NCBI GenBank assembly: GCA_937988735.1
Contig: CALKHQ010000311.1
Location: 1 to 17,364, forward strand
Direction: 5' to 3'
From: an uncultured Alphaproteobacteria bacterium
GTDB lineage: Bacteria; Pseudomonadota; Alphaproteobacteria; CALKHQ01
DNA: 17,364 bases
Below, in pieces: positions 14,045 through 17,364 of this stretch. Both the position numbers and the translations under genes were made by a program. A model generated the notes under the pieces. It worked only from the letters and a program-made list of their open reading frames with translations, had not been told where the DNA came from and did no database searches. Positions within the stretch are counted from its first letter, which is position 1, and each line of letters starts with the position of its first letter.

Positions 14045-15213
14045 GCGGGTACACGATCTCTTTCGGCCGACGCCGACGCCCGCTCGGGCTCATCGACGCG
14101 GGCACCGGTTTCGGAGGAGGCATGGATGGCCTCGCAGATCCGCGCGATCCGGACGGCCTCGCCAAGGTCCGGATCCAGGTTGCGGCCGGCAGCCACCGCC
14201 TCGCGGAAGTGATGGAGCTCGATCGTCTTGAGGTCGTTGAAGCCGAGGCCGTGAGCCGGCGCCGGAAGGAAGGCGCCATAGTCGGGATGGGCCCCGCTGA
14301 TGAGGATGCGCCGGAAGCCGTCCGCGCCGGGCTTGTCGCCGGCGCGATAGAGCTGGAGCTCGTTGGCCCGTTCGCCGTCGAAGGCAAGCGTGCCCTCGGT
14401 GCCCGTCAGCTCGAAGCCGATGTCCATCCGCCGGCCGTGGGCGATCCGGCTGGCCTCGATGGTGCCCGTCACGCCGCTGTCGAAGCGGACGGTCGCCGCG
14501 GCCCAGTCCTCGTTCTCGACCTGGCGGCGCTCCGATCCTCCCGGCTGCAGCGGGCGCGTCGGATAGGCAGTGCTGACCAGCCCGCTGAGCGCACGCACCG
14601 GGCCGCACAGGGCACGCGCGATCGAGATGATGTGCCAGCCGAGGTCACCCAGCGCGCCGCAGCGGCCCGCCAGCGACGCATCCAGCCGCCACGCGAACGG
14701 CGCCTCGCCATCGGCGAGATAGTCCTCGGCATGCCAGCCGCGGAAGGTGAGCGGCCGACCGATCACACCCTCCTGCACCAGCCTCACCGCGTGCTGCACC
14801 ATCGGCGCCCGCATGTAGGTGAAGCCGACGCCGTTGCAGACCCCTGCCCGCGCCGCCGCCTCCGCGATCGCCTCGCTCTCGGCTGCCGAGCAGCCGACCG
14901 GCTTCTCGCACAGGAGGTGCTTGCCCCGCTCGATGGCGGCGAGCGCGATCTCGCGATGCATGAAGCTGGGCACCGCGATGATCACCGCATCGACGTCGTC
15001 GATGGCCGCGGCCCAGTCGGTGCCCCAGCGCTGGAACCCGAGCTGCCGGCCCTGACGCTGGGCGACGGCCGCGTCGGCGTCGATCAGCACGGTCGGCTCC
15101 ACGGCCACGCTCGAGCGGCCGAACACGTGGTTGACCGCGCCGAGCGCCAAGCCGTGGATGCGGCCGATGAAGCCGGCGCCGATCAAGGCGAAACGCAAGG
15201 TCTCACGCGGCAC
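14041..15213 (-). CDS. Gfo/Idh/MocA-family NAD(P)-dependent dehydrogenase
   Basis: 390 residues, cytosolic. Rossmann domain: FALIGAGFIGRIHGLAL at 8-24 (GxGxxG at 12-17), DVDAVIIAVPSFMHREIALAAIERGKHLLCEKP at 73-105, with the catalytic-site Lys104 in EKP. The substrate domain has the conserved GDLGWHIISIA with D190 and H194. This family includes inositol 2-dehydrogenase (IolG) and many sugar dehydrogenases. Pairing with an IolE-type gene suggests oxidation of an inositol or related sugar to the keto compound that IolE dehydrates. The start is GTG at 15213 with GGGGGAGGGAA just upstream. It is divergent from a MocR-type regulator. A specific IolG call is not made, because IolG proteins are usually near 330-340 residues and this one is longer. 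Confidence 0.88.
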   Translation of the reverse strand: MPRETLRFALIGAGFIGRIHGLALGAVNHVFGRSSVAVEPTVLIDADAAVAQRQGRQLGFQRWGTDWAAAIDDVDAVIIAVPSFMHREIALAAIERGKHLLCEKPVGCSAAESEAIAEAAARAGVCNGVGFTYMRAPMVQHAVRLVQEGVIGRPLTFRGWHAEDYLADGEAPFAWRLDASLAGRCGALGDLGWHIISIARALCGPVRALSGLVSTAYPTRPLQPGGSERRQVENEDWAAATVRFDSGVTGTIEASRIAHGRRMDIGFELTGTEGTLAFDGERANELQLYRAGDKPGADGFRRILISGAHPDYGAFLPAPAHGLGFNDLKTIELHHFREAVAAGRNLDPDLGEAVRIARICEAIHASSETGARVDEPERASASAERDRVPA

Positions 15214-15279
15214 CGGCTTCCCTCCCCCGTTGTCTCTGGCCGTAACGCGGCGGAGAAGCTACTGCTGAGAGTGAACCCT

Positions 15280-15308
15280 CTGACAGAGCCAGTTTTTGAC
15301 GATCTTAT
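15280..15308 (+). promoter_or_regulatory. Candidate mocR promoter giving a very short leader
   Basis: CTGACA (15280-15285) and TCTTAT (15303-15308) are spaced by 17 bases, matching 5/6 and 4/6 of the sigma70 consensus. Initiation near 15315 would leave fewer than 10 bases before the ATG at 15324. That fits the lack of any visible Shine-Dalgarno sequence there. Confidence 0.35.
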
Positions 15309-15319
15309 GGGTCCAGTTT
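15289..15319. repeat. Direct repeat CCAGTTT in the mocR divergent control region
   Basis: CCAGTTT occurs at 15289-15295 and again at 15313-15319, 24 bases apart and so roughly on the same helix face. The two copies bracket the proposed -10. MocR/PdxR-type regulators are known to bind direct repeats near their divergent promoters, so these are candidate sites for the adjacent regulator. Seven bases is short and chance is possible. Confidence 0.35.
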
Positions 15320-15323
15320 CGCA

Positions 15324-16778
15324 ATGCAGCTCAGCTATCCCCTCGACCTGATCCGCCTCGACCGATCGGGCAAGGACCCGCTGTACAGTCAGCTCTGCAA
15401 CCAGCTGCGCGAGCTGATCCTGAGCGGCGCGGTCGCCGAAGGGTGCCGGCTACCCTCGACCCGCACCATGGCCGGCGAGCTGGAGATCGCCCGCAACACC
15501 GTCGTCACGGCGCTGGACCAGCTCGCGGCCGAGGGCCTGCTCGAGAGCCGCCGCGGCTCCGGCTTCCGCGTCGCGCGCGCCACGCTGGACGGGTCCGGCC
15601 GGGTGGCGCGTGGCGGGGCGCGCAGCAGCGTGCCGGGCTTCTCCGCCCGCGGCGCGCTCATGGCTGAACAGCCGCGCGTCCGCACCATGCCGGCGCGCGC
15701 GGCCTTCCATCCCGGTACGCCCGAGCTCGCCCGCTTCCCGTTCACCACCTGGGGCCGCCTGCTGGCCCGCCGCGCCCGCGGCGGGGGGCAGGACCTGTTC
15801 GGCTACCACTACCTCACCGGCCACCCCGACCTGCGCCGCATGATCGCGGGTTTCCTCGGCGCCACGCGGCGGGTGCGCTGCACGCCGGACCAGATCGTGG
15901 TGACCACCGGCGGCCAGGCGGCTCTGGACCTGCTCGCCCGCATGCTGCTCGACCCCGGTGACGTCGTGTGGATGGAGGAGCCCGGCTATCTCGGTGCGCG
16001 CAGCGCGTTCCTTGCTGCCGGCGCGCAGCTGGTGCCGCTGCCGGTCACCCGCGACGGCTGGTCGATCCCGACAGATGCTGCGCCGCCGCGGCTGATCTAC
16101 CTGACCCCGTCCTGCCACCATCCGCTGGGGCTGACCATGCCGCTCGACCGGCGCCTGGCGGTGATCGAGCTGGCGGACAGTACCAACGCCTGGGTCATCG
16201 AGGACGATTTCGACGGCGAGTACACCTTCCGCGGCCAGCCGCTGCCCTCGATGCAGGGCCTGACTGACCAGGACCGGGTGATCTATGTCGGCACCTTCGC
16301 CAAGACCCTGTTCCCGGCCATGCGCCTGGGGTTCATCGTGCTGCCGCAGGACCTCGCCGACCGGGTGAAGCCCGCGATCGCCATCACCGGCCAGTATGCG
16401 CCGCTCCTGCTGCAGGCGACGCTCGCCGATTTCATCGAGCAGGGCTTCTTCTTCCAGCACCTGAACCGCATGCGCCGCCTTTACAGCCGCCGCCGCGCCC
16501 ACTTCCTCACCCTGCTGGCCAGCCAGCTCGGCCACCGGCTGGAGCCGATCGACGGCGGCACGGGCATGCAGATCGCCACCGTGTTCTCCGACGAGGCGGA
16601 CGACAGCCGGCTCGCCAAGGCGGCCATCGCCAGCGGCATCAACCTCGCGCCGCTGTCGCTCTATTTCATGGGCGAGCCCCGCCTGCGCGGCTTCCTGATG
16701 GGATACGCCGGAGTCGAGGAGAAGGACATGGAACGGGCGATGCCGCGCCTGCGGCAGATCATCGACGCGGCCTTCTGA
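15324..16778 (+). CDS. MocR-type (GntR-aminotransferase fusion) transcriptional regulator
   Basis: 484 residues, the normal length for the family. A GntR winged helix-turn-helix at about 17-85 (PLYSQLCNQLRELILSG, LPSTRTMAGELEIARNTV, RRGSGFRV) joins by a linker to a fold-type-I aminotransferase domain from about 125. The domain includes TTGGQAALDLL (194-204), EEPGY (218-222), EDDFDGEY (293-300) and the PLP lysine K327 in YVGTFAKTLFPAMRLG. The usual SHQ-x-P-x-G motif is changed to SCHHPLG (263-269). No Shine-Dalgarno sequence precedes the ATG. It is divergent from the Gfo/Idh-iolE pair and upstream of a gamma-glutamyltransferase-family gene. Either could be its target; an amino compound-PLP adduct is the likely effector from family knowledge. 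Confidence 0.93.
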   Translation: MQLSYPLDLIRLDRSGKDPLYSQLCNQLRELILSGAVAEGCRLPSTRTMAGELEIARNTVVTALDQLAAEGLLESRRGSGFRVARATLDGSGRVARGGARSSVPGFSARGALMAEQPRVRTMPARAAFHPGTPELARFPFTTWGRLLARRARGGGQDLFGYHYLTGHPDLRRMIAGFLGATRRVRCTPDQIVVTTGGQAALDLLARMLLDPGDVVWMEEPGYLGARSAFLAAGAQLVPLPVTRDGWSIPTDAAPPRLIYLTPSCHHPLGLTMPLDRRLAVIELADSTNAWVIEDDFDGEYTFRGQPLPSMQGLTDQDRVIYVGTFAKTLFPAMRLGFIVLPQDLADRVKPAIAITGQYAPLLLQATLADFIEQGFFFQHLNRMRRLYSRRRAHFLTLLASQLGHRLEPIDGGTGMQIATVFSDEADDSRLAKAAIASGINLAPLSLYFMGEPRLRGFLMGYAGVEEKDMERAMPRLRQIIDAAF

Positions 16779-16843
16779 CCGGACCGCCCCCCGCGATCCG
16801 TCGCCGGACGGGCTCTTGAGTTGGCCGGACTTTGCAGGTAAGC

Positions 16844-16880
16844 GACCTTGTGGCCGTTGCACCGGCCAAGGTCTTTCCTT
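16844..16880 (+). terminator. Hairpin with T-rich tail after mocR, probable intrinsic terminator
   Basis: GACCTTG (16844-16850) pairs with CAAGGTC (16867-16873), and after a 2-base bulge GCCG (16853-16856) pairs with CGGC (16863-16866) around a 6-base loop. TTTCCTT follows within the run to 16880. It lies 65 bases after the mocR stop. TTGGCCGG (16821-16828) and CCGGCCAA (16862-16869) offer a competing pairing. The remaining 66 bases before the next gene must hold that gene's promoter if it is transcribed separately. Confidence 0.45.
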
Positions 16881-16946
16881 CACCGCACGTCCGACGGCCA
16901 GCCCCCGTCCCGCGGCTGAGCCCCGGCATTCCCAGGACAGAAATCG

Positions 16947-17364
16947 ATGATCGAACGCGACTTCATGAAACCGGGCCGGTCGGTGAGCGTCGCGGAGCAC
17001 GGAATGGCGGCGACGTCCCATCCGCAGGCGACCCTCGCCGCGATCGACATCCTCAGGGCCGGCGGCAACGCCGTGGACGCCGCGCTGGCAGCGGTCGCGC
17101 TGCAGTCGGTGATCGACCCGCACATGACCGGTATCGGCGGCGACTGCTTCGCCCTGATGGCGATCGGCGGCCAGCCGCCAGTGGCGGTGAACGGGTCCGG
17201 GCGGGCGCCGGCGGGGGCGACGCTGGACCGCTTCCTCGAGCGCGGAATTACCGAGATCGACGACCTCAGCGCGGATGCCGTCACTGTCCCTGGCGCCGCC
17301 TACGCCTGGTGGCACCTGAGCACGACCTACGGCCGGCTCGGCCTCGACCGGGTGCTGGCCCCGG
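16947..17364 (+). CDS. Gamma-glutamyltransferase-family protein, N-terminal part (cut by right window edge)
   Basis: The first 139 codons are present and the frame stays open to the edge. Seen: GMAATSHPQATLAAIDILRAGGNAVDAALAAVALQSVIDPHMTGIGGDCFALM, which is the start of the gamma-glutamyltransferase N-terminal-nucleophile family, then AVNGSGRAPAGAT and the AVTVPGAAYAWW box. Such enzymes cleave or transfer gamma-glutamyl groups, or act as related acylases. The autocatalytic Thr and the small subunit lie outside the window. No signal peptide is visible, so a cytosolic member is likely, unlike the periplasmic Ggt. The ATG at 16947 has AGGACAG upstream. It lies 168 bases behind mocR, on the same strand. 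Confidence 0.88.
   Translation, partial: MIERDFMKPGRSVSVAEHGMAATSHPQATLAAIDILRAGGNAVDAALAAVALQSVIDPHMTGIGGDCFALMAIGGQPPVAVNGSGRAPAGATLDRFLERGITEIDDLSADAVTVPGAAYAWWHLSTTYGRLGLDRVLAP

Noticed and set aside
12654..14387. Long minus-strand open frame (577 codons) crossing the nicF/iolE junction
   Set aside because: It overlaps real genes on both strands and its product is compositionally biased. Parts of it are the IolE coding strand in another frame.
15450..17315. Very long minus-strand open frame (over 600 codons) across mocR and the gamma-glutamyltransferase gene
   Set aside because: It is antisense to two clear protein families, and its translation is low-complexity Arg/Gly/Ala/His-rich with no domain. 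Such frames arise from third-position GC bias.
1..17364. Mobile-element, phage, CRISPR, tRNA or defence-system content
   Set aside because: No transposase, integrase, terminal repeats, spacer array, cloverleaf or defence domain was seen on either strand; every convincing frame is metabolic, transport or regulatory.

Overview
The window is visibly GC-rich DNA with strong G/C third-position bias, densely coding, with short intergenic gaps, GGAGG-type ribosome binding sites and several GTG starts. The gene content suggests a soil or rhizosphere proteobacterium with a large catabolic repertoire, most likely an alphaproteobacterium. The mix is ABC importers, GntR, TetR and MocR regulators, inositol-type enzymes and pyridine catabolism. 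No rRNA, tRNA, CRISPR array, transposase or phage gene was seen, so this looks like chromosome- or megaplasmid-type metabolic DNA rather than a mobile element.

Left arm (1-2716): a minus-strand sugar-type ABC operon, with a type-I periplasmic binding protein followed by an ATPase that runs off the left edge. It is divergent from a FadR-like (GntR/FCD) regulator. A FadR-type TGGT-N3-ACCA palindrome and a TTGACA-type promoter lie between them. An aldo/keto reductase (2786-3769, minus), whose usual catalytic histidine is alanine, is convergent with the regulator.

Centre (3770-13099): the core of the window is a TetR regulator followed on the same strand by two modules. The first is an NMT1/SsuABC-type importer (binding protein, permease, ATPase, second permease). 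The second is a five-gene catabolic operon: FAD monooxygenase, N-formylmaleamate deformylase (NicD), 2,5-dihydroxypyridine dioxygenase (NicX), maleate isomerase (NicE) and maleamate amidohydrolase (NicF). The last four turn 2,5-dihydroxypyridine into fumarate, formate and ammonia, as in the lower aerobic nicotinate pathway. The monooxygenase should make 2,5-dihydroxypyridine by decarboxylative hydroxylation of a hydroxylated pyridine carboxylate. Several positions remembered as active-site residues of NicC differ, and no nicotinate hydroxylase (NicAB) is present. The true substrate may therefore be 6-hydroxynicotinate or a relative such as 5-hydroxypicolinate, taken up by the adjacent importer. 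A shared palindrome (TTAATTGG-N4-SCAGTTAA and a variant) occurs three times: between the reductase and tetR, upstream of the importer, and inside the promoter of the catabolic operon. This implies one TetR-controlled uptake-and-degradation regulon.

Right arm (13100-17364): convergent with nicF is a minus-strand pair, a Gfo/Idh/MocA dehydrogenase and an inosose dehydratase-like isomerase (IolE), overlapping by 4 bp. It probably belongs to inositol or rare-sugar metabolism. It is divergent from a MocR-type (GntR-aminotransferase fusion) regulator. Behind a terminator-like hairpin follows the 5' part of a gamma-glutamyltransferase-family gene cut by the right edge.
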